Source: Thermaurantimonas sp046295455 (GTDB lineage: Bacteria > Bacteroidota > Bacteroidia > Flavobacteriales > Schleiferiaceae). Taken from it: DNA of 64,000 nucleotides. The translations under genes were made by a program, and so were the position numbers. Under the pieces are notes generated by a model. The model worked only from the letters and a program-made list of their open reading frames with translations, had not been told where the DNA came from and ran no database searches. The DNA lies in NCBI GenBank assembly GCA_046295455.1, contig JBKBNI010000010.1, positions 22,352 to 86,351 of the forward strand, read 5' to 3'. This document shows, in pieces, positions 8,498-17,683 of the stretch (position 1 is the stretch's first letter; each line of letters begins with the position of its first letter).

Positions 8498-10324
8498 TTA
8501 TTCAGTTGGCTGCGAATTTTGCTGAGCGCGTTTTGTTGCGGCTTCAAGTTCTTCGAGCACAGGCTGAATCGTCTGCGACGGCAGATCATTAATATCTATG
8601 TACATAAAGCCATCGAGAGCATTGTTAAATTTCGGATCCACGTTGAATGCGACTACTTTGGCGTTTTGCTTAATGTACTTCTTCAGCAAGACCGGAATCC
8701 GTGTATTTCCTGGCTCGAGATCCTCGATGAATTTATCCAGTTTATTCAGATCATCTTTGGCTTTAGAAAGCACAAATTCTTTATCCTTTTCGTCGATTTT
8801 TACCTTGTAGGCCTTTCGTGGTTTTATAAAGTTAGTGAGATTTTTATCGAGATAGTTGAGTTTGATGAATTCGATCATCAGTGTTCTGGAGAATTTGCTG
8901 TAAGAATTGCTGATGCTCACGCAGCCTGTAAGATACCGGTGTCCGGGATTTCTCAGGATTACGTGGACGATTCCTTTCCAAAGTAAAAAAAGAGGCAGGG
9001 GCTTACCTTGATATTCCTTGATTACAAATGCGCGCCCCATTTCTATCCCTTCTGAAAAAAGATGTTCGGCTTCTTTTTCAATTTTAAACAAAGTAGGCAC
9101 ATAAAAACCTTTGAGCCCGTATTTTGGGTAAATTTTCTGACCGATGCCCAGCCGATAGGCGCCGACCAATTTTTGAGCCTCACTATCCCACAATATCAAA
9201 TGGGTGTAATATTGATCAAACTCGTCCAGGTCAATTTCGGCATTGCTCCCCTCGCCTACCTCGCGGAAGGTCAGTTCGCGCAATCTTCCGATCTCGTGCA
9301 AGAGGTACGGACATTCGTCGCCCGAGAACTCATACACTTCATAATTTTTGGTTTCGGTCAGTTTTTTATTTCTGGTTTTTAAGAGATTGATCTCCTCCTG
9401 GACTTTACACACGGGAGCCGCCTTCACAATGGGTTTTGTGTCTTTGCGGCCAAGGGGACTGACAGGCAGTTTTATAACTGATTTTTTGGGTGGTAAGGTA
9501 CTGGATAGCATGTATGTGCGTGTACGAAGGAAGTTTCCCAAAGATTCCACATCCTGATACTCGTCAATCTCTGCCGGCATAATAGGTTTGCCTATTCGCA
9601 CAAGTATGGGTTTGTTTTTTTGTGTAAAAATTTCGCTGGGCAGTTTTGCTGTGCGCAGTTTGGGATGAATGGATGCAAGCAGATAAAACCAAAATGAGTT
9701 TCTGGCTTTGAAGTACACCGGAACGACGGGTACTTTCATTTTTTTGACAAGTTTAATAGCGCCCTCTTCCCATTCCTTATCCAGAATTTTACCTTCGTCA
9801 AAGTGGTAGGTACTCACCTCGCCGGCCGGAAACAGCCCAAGAGGGTGGCCCTCTTTTAAATGACGTATTGCGTCTTTAATCCCAGGGATGCTGCTTTTGT
9901 GCACTATTTCTGAATCAAATGGATTGACCGGCATGATAAAGTCACTGATTGGCTCAATTTTTTTCAGTAGAAAATTGGCAATAATCTTAAAATCAGGCCT
10001 GACCAGCGACACAAGCTTAATGAGCAAAACTCCGTCTACTCCACCCAAAGGGTGATTGGATACAGTGATAAAAGGCCCTTGCTTGGGAAACCGGCTTAAC
10101 TCCTCCTCATAATAATTAAAATGAACATTTATCTCTTCAAACAATTTATCAATAAACTCGATCCCTTTGTGCTCGCACAATTTTTCATACACTTCGTTGA
10201 TGTCATTTAATTTTAAAATTCTCATCATTAGGCTTGCCATACTTTTTAACCCCACCTTATCCAAATGGGTGGCCTTGGCAAAATCATCCTTGTCAACTAG
10301 TTTCATGCGAAGTGTCGGGTTCAA
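8498..10324 (-). CDS. olsF: Bifunctional ornithine-lipid acyltransferase, OlsF-like
   Basis: A 608-aa two-domain protein. Residues about 60-290 are a PlsC/LPLAT-type acyltransferase with NHPLGGVD at 90-97 (an H-x5-D variant of the usual H-x4-D) and FPAGEV at 165-170. Residues about 310-560 are an OlsB-like GNAT N-acyltransferase domain (VGAYRLGIG, EGIEMGRAFV, TGCVSISNSYS). OlsF proteins with this order, known from Serratia and Flavobacterium, make ornithine lipids alone: the C-terminal half N-acylates ornithine and the N-terminal half adds the second chain. An inner ATG at 10306 is also possible and would fit better with the -7 element at 10337-10330. The protein stands alone as a gene. Confidence 0.85.
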   Translation of the reverse strand: MNPTLRMKLVDKDDFAKATHLDKVGLKSMASLMMRILKLNDINEVYEKLCEHKGIEFIDKLFEEINVHFNYYEEELSRFPKQGPFITVSNHPLGGVDGVLLIKLVSLVRPDFKIIANFLLKKIEPISDFIMPVNPFDSEIVHKSSIPGIKDAIRHLKEGHPLGLFPAGEVSTYHFDEGKILDKEWEEGAIKLVKKMKVPVVPVYFKARNSFWFYLLASIHPKLRTAKLPSEIFTQKNKPILVRIGKPIMPAEIDEYQDVESLGNFLRTRTYMLSSTLPPKKSVIKLPVSPLGRKDTKPIVKAAPVCKVQEEINLLKTRNKKLTETKNYEVYEFSGDECPYLLHEIGRLRELTFREVGEGSNAEIDLDEFDQYYTHLILWDSEAQKLVGAYRLGIGQKIYPKYGLKGFYVPTLFKIEKEAEHLFSEGIEMGRAFVIKEYQGKPLPLFLLWKGIVHVILRNPGHRYLTGCVSISNSYSKFSRTLMIEFIKLNYLDKNLTNFIKPRKAYKVKIDEKDKEFVLSKAKDDLNKLDKFIEDLEPGNTRIPVLLKKYIKQNAKVVAFNVDPKFNNALDGFMYIDINDLPSQTIQPVLEELEAATKRAQQNSQPTE

Positions 10325-10329
10325 TCGTC

Positions 10330-10337
10330 CAAAGATA
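10330..10337 (-). promoter_or_regulatory. Putative -7 promoter element for olsF
   Basis: TATCTTTG on the minus strand fits TAnnTTTG. Expected transcription starts about 6 bases downstream, almost on the 10324 ATG, which favours the inner start at 10306 or a leaderless message. No -33 match was found. Confidence 0.35.
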
Positions 10338-10361
10338 GGTCAACCTAAAATACTCTTTGCT

Positions 10362-12974
10362 TTAATGTGATGCCAGAACCTGTCTTGCTCTCTCAAGGGC
10401 AGCCTCCAATCCCGACATATCAGAACCGCCGGCCGTTGCAAAGTTTGGCTGTCCACCTCCCCCTCCTTTGATCAATGCTGAAATCTCTCTTACGACCAAT
10501 CCGGCATTTTTACCTGCCTTCACCGCATCATCACCGATTGCAACGGCTAGACCCGGTTTGTTCGACGATTCGTATCCGAAAACAAAGCACCCAACGGGAA
10601 ATCTCTGTTTTAATCTGTATGCCAAATCTTTGACCTGCTGTGCGTCCATTTCCACCTTTTTTACGCATATCTGATTGGATGAATTTTCAAATTCTTTGGA
10701 AATGGATTCAAAGAAGTTCTGAACCTCTAGGCGTGCATACTTCTCTACCTTCTTCTGAAGTGTCTGACGCTCTTCGACCAGGCTTCGAAGAGCAGATATG
10801 GGGTCTTTCGGATTTCTGAGAAGTTCTTTCATCCCCTCTAAAATCAAGCTTTGACTCCGGAATTCACTTAAAAATTCAAGGCCGGTAATGGCCTCAATCC
10901 GCCTAATGCCGGCAGATATGGAAGATTCCTGAGTAATTTTAAAGAGTCCGATGGCAGCTGTAGATGGCACATGGGTACCGCCACACAGCTCCACCGAAGG
11001 ACCAAACCGAATGGCGCGCACCGTGTCTCCGTATTTTTCCCCAAAAAGGGCCATTGCACCCATGTCCAAAGCTGTATCCAAATTGATCTCCCTGTATTCC
11101 TGAAGAGGCAAATGTTCGAGAATCATCTGATTCACGGTATTTTCTACTTTCCGAATCTCTTCATCTGTCATTTTGGCAAAATGCGAAAAGTCAAACCTCA
11201 GACAATGTGGAGAGACCAGTGAGCCCTTTTGCTCTACGTGTGTGCCCAGCACCTGTCTCAGTGCATAGTGTAGCAGATGAGTGGCGGAGTGATTGCGCGC
11301 AGTGGCCTTTCTCCTATCAGCATTTACTACTGCTCTGACCATACCTGAGACGTCTACAGGTAGCTGTTTTGTGTAGTGAATGATGATTCCATTTTCTTTT
11401 TTCGTATCGTACACTTCAACTTCTTCTTCTCCAAAGACTAAAACACCTGTATCGCCTACCTGTCCGCCACCTTCCGGATAAAAAGGTGTTTCGACCAGAG
11501 CGATTTGGTAAAACGTCTTTTCTTTTGAAGCCACTTTTCGAAATTTTGCCACTTCTGTTTGCACTTCCAAGGTATCATACCCCACAAAAACATCCCCTCC
11601 ATATCTGAGTTCTACCCAGTCATCTGTCGTAAGTTCTGCAGCGGCTCTGGAACGTTCTTTTTGTCTTTGCATCTCGCGGTTAAACCCTTCCAAATCGGCA
11701 GTATATCCTCTTTCCCTCAAAATCAGTGATGTGAGGTCAACCGGAAAACCATACGTATCGTACAGCTCAAAGACTTTCTGGCCATCGATTACAGTGCTAT
11801 CGGCGCTTTTTATAGCTTCTTCGAGCCGATTTAATCCACTGTCGATCGTTTTGATAAAGGCTTGCTCTTCTTGCTTTATCACCCTGGATACGAAATCAGA
11901 CGACTCTCTGATCTCAGGAAAGAAATCACCCATCTCATCGGCCAGTATATCGACCAGGGTGTAAATAAACGGAGCCTTGATATCCAGGGAGGAATATCCA
12001 TATCGGATTGCACGGCGAAGAATTCGCCTGATCACATATCCGGCACCTGTATTGGATGGTAGCTGACCATCAGCTATGGCAAAAGCCACAGCACGCACGT
12101 GGTCAGCAATTACGCGCATTGCAATATCTGTCTTCTCATCACTGTGGTAGCCGATACCTGTATGCATTTCTATCTTTTGTATGATCGGCTGAAAAATATC
12201 AGTATCATAATTGGAAATTTTGCCTTGAAGAGCCATTGTCAGGCGCTCGAAGCCCATCCCTGTATCTACATGTCGGGATGGCAGTTTTTCGAGGGTTCCG
12301 TTGGCTTTGCGGTTAAATTCCATAAATACCAGATTCCAGATTTCGATCACCTGCGGATGTCCGGCATTTACGAGCTCTTTTCCATCCCTTTTTCGGCGAT
12401 CTTCATCACTTCTGAGGTCTATGTGAATCTCGCTGCATGGGCCACAAGGTCCGGTATCACCCATTTCCCAGAAATTGTCTTTTTTGCTTCCGGAAAGAAT
12501 TCTTTCAGTCTCCAAATGGGCACTCCAAATCTCAGAAGCTTCGCTATCAAAGGGTAAACTTTCTGCCTGGTCTCCCCCAAAAACCGTAACATACAATCTG
12601 TCTTTAGGAAGCTTGTAGACTTCCGTAAGCAACTCCCAAGCCCACTCAATCGCTTCCTTCTTAAAATAATCGCCAAATGACCAATTGCCCAGCATCTCAA
12701 ACATCGTATGATGGTATGTATCGATACCCACCTCTTCGAGGTCATTGTGCTTACCACTTACCCGCAGGCACTTTTGGGAATTAGCCACCCGTGCGTACTT
12801 GGCAGGTAAATAGCCAAGAAATATGTCTTTAAACTGATTCATTCCCGCATTGGTAAACATCAGAGTAGGGTCATTTTTGATTACCAGTGGGGCAGAAGGG
12901 ACAATTCTGTGTCCTTTTGACTTAAAAAAATCTAAAAATAATTTCCTGATTTCTTTAGAAGTAAGTATATTCAT
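10362..12974 (-). CDS. alaS: Alanyl-tRNA synthetase AlaS
   Basis: AlaS charges tRNA-Ala and edits mischarged Ser/Gly. From the ATG at 12974 the protein is 870 aa and starts MNILTSKEIRKLFLDFF. The aminoacylation core (SAPLVIKNDPTLMFTNAGMNQFKDIFLG) opens the protein. The editing domain with NHSATHLLH and the downstream CGGTH zinc ligands is present. The C-Ala region ends in GGGGGQPNFATAGG. The frame is open to 13019, but those 15 extra residues lack family similarity. It stands alone, divergent from the M23 peptidase operon. Confidence 0.97.
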   Translation of the reverse strand: MNILTSKEIRKLFLDFFKSKGHRIVPSAPLVIKNDPTLMFTNAGMNQFKDIFLGYLPAKYARVANSQKCLRVSGKHNDLEEVGIDTYHHTMFEMLGNWSFGDYFKKEAIEWAWELLTEVYKLPKDRLYVTVFGGDQAESLPFDSEASEIWSAHLETERILSGSKKDNFWEMGDTGPCGPCSEIHIDLRSDEDRRKRDGKELVNAGHPQVIEIWNLVFMEFNRKANGTLEKLPSRHVDTGMGFERLTMALQGKISNYDTDIFQPIIQKIEMHTGIGYHSDEKTDIAMRVIADHVRAVAFAIADGQLPSNTGAGYVIRRILRRAIRYGYSSLDIKAPFIYTLVDILADEMGDFFPEIRESSDFVSRVIKQEEQAFIKTIDSGLNRLEEAIKSADSTVIDGQKVFELYDTYGFPVDLTSLILRERGYTADLEGFNREMQRQKERSRAAAELTTDDWVELRYGGDVFVGYDTLEVQTEVAKFRKVASKEKTFYQIALVETPFYPEGGGQVGDTGVLVFGEEEVEVYDTKKENGIIIHYTKQLPVDVSGMVRAVVNADRRKATARNHSATHLLHYALRQVLGTHVEQKGSLVSPHCLRFDFSHFAKMTDEEIRKVENTVNQMILEHLPLQEYREINLDTALDMGAMALFGEKYGDTVRAIRFGPSVELCGGTHVPSTAAIGLFKITQESSISAGIRRIEAITGLEFLSEFRSQSLILEGMKELLRNPKDPISALRSLVEERQTLQKKVEKYARLEVQNFFESISKEFENSSNQICVKKVEMDAQQVKDLAYRLKQRFPVGCFVFGYESSNKPGLAVAIGDDAVKAGKNAGLVVREISALIKGGGGGQPNFATAGGSDMSGLEAALERARQVLASH

Positions 12975-13023
12975 ACTATGAAGACAAAAAAATGATAGAA
13001 TTGAAGTGGCTATATCCAACGGA

Positions 13024-13031
13024 CAAAATTA
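13024..13031 (-). promoter_or_regulatory. Putative -7 promoter element for alaS
   Basis: TAATTTTG on the minus strand fits TAnnTTTG, about 50 bases upstream of the alaS ATG. No good -33 partner was seen. Confidence 0.4.
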
Positions 13032-13054
13032 TGCCTATCGCTTTCTTTGACATG

Positions 13055-13062
13055 TATTTTTG
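13055..13062 (+). promoter_or_regulatory. Putative -7 promoter element for the M23 peptidase operon
   Basis: TATTTTTG fits TAnnTTTG and lies about 38 bases upstream of the TTG start at 13101. It is arranged back to back with the alaS element. Confidence 0.45.
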
Positions 13063-13100
13063 CAAGTAAGATTCAATATTTGAACAAATAATCTTGCACA

Positions 13101-14078
13101 TTGGCAAAAAGGCATAAATACATATACGACCCCACTACCCTATCTTACAAAAAACTTGAACCCTCTGTATGGAAACAGGTTGGGAATACACTCCTATTCC
13201 TGGTTTCATCCGCATTATTTGCCTACTTATTCCTCTTTTTCTCAAAATCCTTTCTGGTGACTCCTAAAGAAAAGGAACTTATTAGGGAAATCGAATATCT
13301 GACACTCAATTATGAACTTCTGAAAAACAAAGTGAACGGTCTCGAGAATGCTCTCTTGGACCTCGAAAACCGCGACGATGGAATATATCGGGTCATCTTC
13401 GAGGCTGAACCCATATCGACATCGCTTCGGAGAAGTGCTTTGGCCGGAATCAACCGATACAAGAATCTCGACGGCTACTCTACCAGCGAATTGGTCAAAG
13501 AGACTACTCAGCGAATCGACAAACTACGCAAACAAGCGTATATTCAGAGTCGATCCTACGACGAATTGATAGAGTTGATAAAGGATAAAAACAAACTGCT
13601 CGCATCCATCCCTGCAATTCAACCCATCGCCAATAAAAATCTGACTGCCGTCGCCTCCGGTTTTGGCATGAGAATTCATCCGATCTACAAAGTACTAAAA
13701 ATGCATACAGGCATAGATTTTACCGCTCCGGTAGGCACCCCAATCTATGCCACCGGCGATGGAACGGTGATTCAAGACAATGGCCTGGGAGGTTCCGGAT
13801 ATGGGCTCTATGTCATCATTTCACATGGATTCGGATACCACACCCTATACGCACATATGTCGAAGTCGCTCGTTCGGCCGGGACAGAAAGTGAAGCGCGG
13901 TGATGTCATTGGCTATGTTGGGAGTTCAGGATCCTCTACGGGACCTCACCTGCACTACGAAGTGATAAAAAACGGTGTAAAAGTGGATCCTGTAAACTAC
14001 TTTTTCAACGATTTAACTCCCGAAGAGTTTGAATTGATGCTTCGCCTGGCTCGCCAACAAAATCAATCGTTTGACTGA
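13101..14078 (+). CDS. Membrane-anchored M23 (LytM-type) peptidase
   Basis: A 325-aa protein starting at TTG (MAKRHKYIYDPTTLSYKKLE, the characteristic opening of this Bacteroidota family, which supports the TTG). One transmembrane segment lies at about 29-47, followed by a coiled coil (55-90), then the M23 domain. The zinc ligands are visible: H202 and D206 in MHTGIDF, and H285 in PHLHYE, with YAHMS at 250-254. Such proteins cut peptide cross-links in peptidoglycan or act as activators of other hydrolases during growth and division. It is the first gene of a tight operon and overlaps the MerR-type regulator by one base. Confidence 0.9.
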   Translation: MAKRHKYIYDPTTLSYKKLEPSVWKQVGNTLLFLVSSALFAYLFLFFSKSFLVTPKEKELIREIEYLTLNYELLKNKVNGLENALLDLENRDDGIYRVIFEAEPISTSLRRSALAGINRYKNLDGYSTSELVKETTQRIDKLRKQAYIQSRSYDELIELIKDKNKLLASIPAIQPIANKNLTAVASGFGMRIHPIYKVLKMHTGIDFTAPVGTPIYATGDGTVIQDNGLGGSGYGLYVIISHGFGYHTLYAHMSKSLVRPGQKVKRGDVIGYVGSSGSSTGPHLHYEVIKNGVKVDPVNYFFNDLTPEEFELMLRLARQQNQSFD

Positions 14079-14437
14079 TGGAAGACAAATTGCAGAAATT
14101 TAAGCGATATTTTACAATGGGTGAAGTAACTGAAATGCTGGGAGTAAATCCATCTCTCATTCGGTTTTGGCACAAAGAATTCAACGATTTTTTGCATCCG
14201 AAAACCAATAAAAAAGGAAATAGGCTCTTTACACCTAAGGATGTAGAGACGCTTCAGGATATTTACTATCTCGTGAAAGAAAAAGGATTTACTCTTGAAG
14301 GAGCAAAAAAAGAAATCTCCGGCAAAAATAAAGAGCCAAAATCCAACGACAAGGTAAGCACTACTTCGAAAGAACTTCTTAAAGAAAAGCTACTCCATAT
14401 CAGAGAAGAGCTCATACGATTAAAAGATATTCTTTAA
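14078..14437 (+). CDS. MerR-family transcriptional regulator
   Basis: A 119-aa protein with an N-terminal winged helix: FTMGEVTEMLGVNPSLIRFW (residues 12-31) is the MerR recognition unit, followed by the wing region NKKGNRLFTPKDVETLQ. A C-terminal helix (about 88-119) would dimerise. No cysteine ligand set or drug-binding domain is present, so the signal is unknown. Its start overlaps the stop of the M23 peptidase (TGATG), and this peptidase-MerR coupling suggests a role in envelope growth, though that is inference from position. Confidence 0.88.
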   Translation: MEDKLQKFKRYFTMGEVTEMLGVNPSLIRFWHKEFNDFLHPKTNKKGNRLFTPKDVETLQDIYYLVKEKGFTLEGAKKEISGKNKEPKSNDKVSTTSKELLKEKLLHIREELIRLKDIL

Positions 14438-14447
14438 AAGATACAAT

Positions 14448-15140
14448 ATGACACAAAACAAAAAAGCTGAATATTTCAACGTTGCTCTAGCCACGGGCAT
14501 CGTATTATTTGCCTTTGACCTCGAGAATTTAAAAATCCTTCTGACTCGAAGGAAGGAAGAACCCTACAAGGGAGCGTGGGTCATACCCAGCAGGTATGTA
14601 AAAGCAGACGAAAGCCTTGAGGAAAACATCAAAGTTCTACTGCTCAATACCATCGAACACGAAGATGTATATCTAGAGCAACTCAATGCATTCGCAAAAG
14701 TGTACAGAAACCCTATCGGACGCGTCGTGAATATTCCATTTTACGGACTAATGCAACTTACTGAAAAGGAAATAAAAAATGCTGAGAAGAATGGATGCAA
14801 ATGGCTAAATTATCACGATATACCTCCCATGGCTTTTGATCACAACGAAATCATTGATTATGCCAAAGAACGACTGAAAAGACGTGTCAAAAGAAGACCT
14901 GTTGGTTTTAATTCTCTTCCTAAAGAATTTACCCTCACTCAACTCCAAACCCTCTACGAGCAGGCACTGAATAAAACATTCGACAAAAGAAATTTCAGAA
15001 AGAAAATTTTCAATAGTCAATTGCTTGTCGATACTGGAAAAACCACAATTACAGCCCAGGGAAAAGAGAGTAAATTATACAAATTTGATGAAGAGAAATA
15101 TGAAAAAATGTCCTTAAAAGGATATGATTTTCTCTTTTGA
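14448..15140 (+). CDS. NUDIX-domain regulator, NrtR-like, with degenerate NUDIX box
   Basis: The N-terminal half (residues about 8-140) has a NUDIX fold, but the signature is degraded. Where G-x5-E-x7-REUxEE is expected the protein reads RYVKADESLEENIKVLL, lacking the REUxEE metal-binding set. Residues about 150-230 form a winged helix (LPKEFTLTQLQTLYEQAL). This architecture is that of NrtR-type transcription factors, which bind a nucleotide or sugar metabolite without hydrolysing it. Bacteroidota relatives control NAD or pentose genes; no such target is adjacent. It lies 10 bases after the MerR gene and converges on the histidine kinase. Confidence 0.82.
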   Translation: MTQNKKAEYFNVALATGIVLFAFDLENLKILLTRRKEEPYKGAWVIPSRYVKADESLEENIKVLLLNTIEHEDVYLEQLNAFAKVYRNPIGRVVNIPFYGLMQLTEKEIKNAEKNGCKWLNYHDIPPMAFDHNEIIDYAKERLKRRVKRRPVGFNSLPKEFTLTQLQTLYEQALNKTFDKRNFRKKIFNSQLLVDTGKTTITAQGKESKLYKFDEEKYEKMSLKGYDFLF

Positions 15141-15147
15141 CTTTCTG

Positions 15148-16221
15148 TCACTCAAACTTGCTGAGCGTAAACGAAAATGCACTACCAATGCCCTCTGCCG
15201 ACCGAACGTTTATCGACTGCCTGTGCGATTCGATGATGTGTTTGACAATGGCCAGACCCAGCCCACTGCCGCCGGCATCACGTGATCGGCTTTTGTCCAC
15301 ACGGAAAAAACGTTCGAATATGCGGGGCAAATCGTTCTGAGGTATGCCTACGCCGTCATCGGATATTTCTGTCATGATTTGGTCAGGTAATTCATAAAAA
15401 GCCACCTCCACCACCCCCCCTTCAGGCTTAGAGTATTTAATGGCATTCATAATCAGATTGACGAGCAGCTGTTCGATGCGCTTCTGATCTGCTTTTACCA
15501 GAATTGGCCGGTCGTAGTTTTTCTTTAATTTCAACTTTACATTTCGGCTTTTGGCTTTATCTGACAGCTGATCAAATACATCCTTTACCAATTCGAGCAG
15601 GTCAAATTTTGTAATTTTCAACTTCAGAATACCGCTCTCAAGCTGCGCAATAAGATCCAAATCATTTACAATATTAATCATTCGATCGATGGACTTGTTG
15701 GTTCGGCGAAGGTATTTTTCGCACAACTCGGGGTCATTCATCGCCCCGTCAAGTAAAGTGAGGATATAACCTTGAATGTTGAATATAGGTGTTTTTAGTT
15801 CATGGCTTATGTTACCCAGATATTCCCTTCGATACTTTTCTCTTTCCTTTAAAATCTGAATCTGATTTACCTTGTCTTCGGCCCAGTCGAAAACAGCTAT
15901 CTGTGCACTTCTCAATGAAACATTTCTGGCTACCTCCTCTTCTGTTTTTTCAAGTATTTTTAGTTGGTTTATTGCTTTGAATATCAAAAGCACTTTTCGA
16001 TACACAAAAAAACGTATCACAAAATAAAAAACCAGATAAAAAAATACGAGTGATAAGATTAATAATGTGAAATATGATAAAGCAGGATATGTAAGTTTGG
16101 TATTACTAAAATACAATAGCAGAAAGAAGGAAAAAACGGATGCTACTACAGATAATAACAGGCTTAAACGATTGGGATCGTCTAAGTTCAGTTTATCCAA
16201 TAAGTCATCTATTTTTTGCAA
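15148..16221 (-). CDS. PhoR-like membrane sensor histidine kinase
   Basis: A 357-aa kinase with two N-terminal transmembrane segments (about 19-38 and 49-73) and almost no periplasmic loop, so it probably senses within the membrane or through a partner. The HisKA box GNISHELKTPIFNIQGY carries the phosphoacceptor H140. The ATPase part shows the N box (LVNLIMNAIKYS), the G1 box (DDGVGI) and GGSGLGLAIVKH. It is 16 bases downstream of its response regulator. The pair resembles PhoBR in sequence, but no pst or pho genes are in view. Confidence 0.92.
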   Translation of the reverse strand: MQKIDDLLDKLNLDDPNRLSLLLSVVASVFSFFLLLYFSNTKLTYPALSYFTLLILSLVFFYLVFYFVIRFFVYRKVLLIFKAINQLKILEKTEEEVARNVSLRSAQIAVFDWAEDKVNQIQILKEREKYRREYLGNISHELKTPIFNIQGYILTLLDGAMNDPELCEKYLRRTNKSIDRMINIVNDLDLIAQLESGILKLKITKFDLLELVKDVFDQLSDKAKSRNVKLKLKKNYDRPILVKADQKRIEQLLVNLIMNAIKYSKPEGGVVEVAFYELPDQIMTEISDDGVGIPQNDLPRIFERFFRVDKSRSRDAGGSGLGLAIVKHIIESHRQSINVRSAEGIGSAFSFTLSKFE

Positions 16222-16237
16222 CCAGTCCGATCGTTAT

Positions 16238-16930
16238 TCAAGAAATTTCAAATTTATACCCGACACCTTTAATAGTAGAGATGATATCATCACCTAATTT
16301 TTCACGAAGTTTACGGACATGAACATCTATCGTGCGTCCTCCCACCACTACATCGCTTCCCCAGACAGAGTCAAGAATTTCTTCCCGGGTAAAAACCTTA
16401 TTAGGCTTAGACGCCAGAAGTGAAAGCAACTCAAACTCTTTGCGTGGGAGGGCAATTTTTTTATTTGACTTTTGAACTTCGTATTTTTCAACATCGATTT
16501 TTAAATCCCCAAATACATAACTTTTCAGTTGATTTTCGTCTCTGGTCACCCTTCTAAGCAAGGCTTTAATGCGACTGAGAAAAACTTTTGGTTTTATCGG
16601 TTTAGTGATGTAATCGTCAGCTCCTACTTCCAGACCAGCTATTTGGGAGTAATCTTCGCTTCTGGCCGTAAGAAAAGCGATAAGAACGTTAGAAAGTTCG
16701 GGAGAGTTTCGAATTTTTTCGCACGTCTCCATACCATCAATACCCGGCATCATTACATCGAGCACTACAAGTTCAGGTCGCTCGAGTTTGGCAGCTTTCA
16801 ATGCATCCTCTCCATTGGAGGCTGTCAGGACTTGATACCCCTCTTTTTTAAGGTTGTAGCTTAAGATCTCAAGAATGTCAGGGTCGTCATCAACGACTAG
16901 AATCTTGAATTTTGAATCTGTTGTAGCCAT
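16238..16930 (-). CDS. OmpR/PhoB-family response regulator
   Basis: A 230-aa two-domain regulator. The receiver domain has the acid pocket DDD (14-16), the phosphoacceptor D58 in VVLDVMMPG, and a conserved Lys in TKPIKPK. The C-terminal winged helix ends with the usual GRTIDVHVRKLREKLGD and GVGYKFE. It lies between a lipoprotein gene (22 bases upstream) and its kinase (16 bases downstream), so the three form one transcript. Its targets are unknown; the neighbouring TonB receptor unit is a candidate only by proximity. Confidence 0.94.
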   Translation of the reverse strand: MATTDSKFKILVVDDDPDILEILSYNLKKEGYQVLTASNGEDALKAAKLERPELVVLDVMMPGIDGMETCEKIRNSPELSNVLIAFLTARSEDYSQIAGLEVGADDYITKPIKPKVFLSRIKALLRRVTRDENQLKSYVFGDLKIDVEKYEVQKSNKKIALPRKEFELLSLLASKPNKVFTREEILDSVWGSDVVVGGRTIDVHVRKLREKLGDDIISTIKGVGYKFEIS

Positions 16931-16952
16931 TGGGTTTTTTATTTAATAACTG

Positions 16953-17606
16953 CTATTGCTGTTCCTGTTTTGAACTTTCCATAAATTTTTTCTCATAAAA
17001 CTTACTGCGCTCTTCTTCAAATTCCTCAAGAACGTCTTTATTTTTAGTTTTCCAGATTCTGTCTTTTGTATCAAAGTAGGTGTTTTCGTCAGGAAATTCA
17101 ATTATGTACACATCATCAGGGGTATTTGCAGTATAATACTTTTCCAAACTTTTACCTTTGATCATGTCGGTGAATATTTTATTTGATACGGTTAATAACT
17201 CGTCGTAAGGCATTTTCCAGGTTCGATAGAGCTCTTCGTAATAGACTATTTCTCCGGCAGAGTCCTTTTCCATTATACCACCGATACCTACGTATTTTTC
17301 CTTAAGGCTTGGGGCGATTCTGCTTAGTTGAAAATATATCTTTCCGTCTTTTGAGGGATAATAAAAATCAAGTTTGTGACTATTCGCAAGGTCAATGTAA
17401 TAAGGATCAAAAAATGGATCAAACTTAATGGAATGACTACTTTTTGGGGGCAATTTTCCCGCGTAACGAATGATTGAATATTTAAAAATTGAATCTTCTT
17501 GTGGACTTAAATATGCGCTGGGATTTATTTCAATGTTATTTTGTGTACAAGCGCAAAGGAAGAATAAAAATATTAGGCTTAATGAATTTTTCAAGGACTT
17601 CAACAT
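16953..17606 (-). CDS. Unrecognised lipoprotein at the head of the two-component operon
   Basis: A 217-aa protein with a lipoprotein signal peptide: hydrophobic residues 8-18 and lipobox LCAC with Cys at 19. The mature part is acidic and basic mixed, with aromatic-rich motifs (KFDPFFDPYYIDL, KLDFYYPSKDGKIYFQL) that look like a small beta-rich domain, and a charged helical tail. I do not recognise a family; it may be of the gliding-motility GldD-like size class, but no specific motif supports that. Being co-transcribed with the response regulator and kinase, it might supply the outer signal that the kinase itself lacks a domain for. Confidence 0.7.
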   Translation of the reverse strand: MLKSLKNSLSLIFLFFLCACTQNNIEINPSAYLSPQEDSIFKYSIIRYAGKLPPKSSHSIKFDPFFDPYYIDLANSHKLDFYYPSKDGKIYFQLSRIAPSLKEKYVGIGGIMEKDSAGEIVYYEELYRTWKMPYDELLTVSNKIFTDMIKGKSLEKYYTANTPDDVYIIEFPDENTYFDTKDRIWKTKNKDVLEEFEEERSKFYEKKFMESSKQEQQ

Positions 17607-17640
17607 TGCTTTAATAAAACAATAAATAAAAAACGGGATT

Positions 17641-17664
17641 AAAAAACCGGGGCAATTGCCCCGG
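17641..17664 (-). terminator. Rho-independent terminator of the TonB receptor unit
   Basis: Read on the minus strand: CCGGGGC, loop AATT, GCCCCGG, then TTTTTT. The 7-bp G/C stem and T-run follow the beta-helix lipoprotein stop by about 20 bases and separate that unit from the lipoprotein-regulator-kinase operon. Confidence 0.9.
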
Positions 17665-17683
17665 CTAAATGTACTTAAGAATA

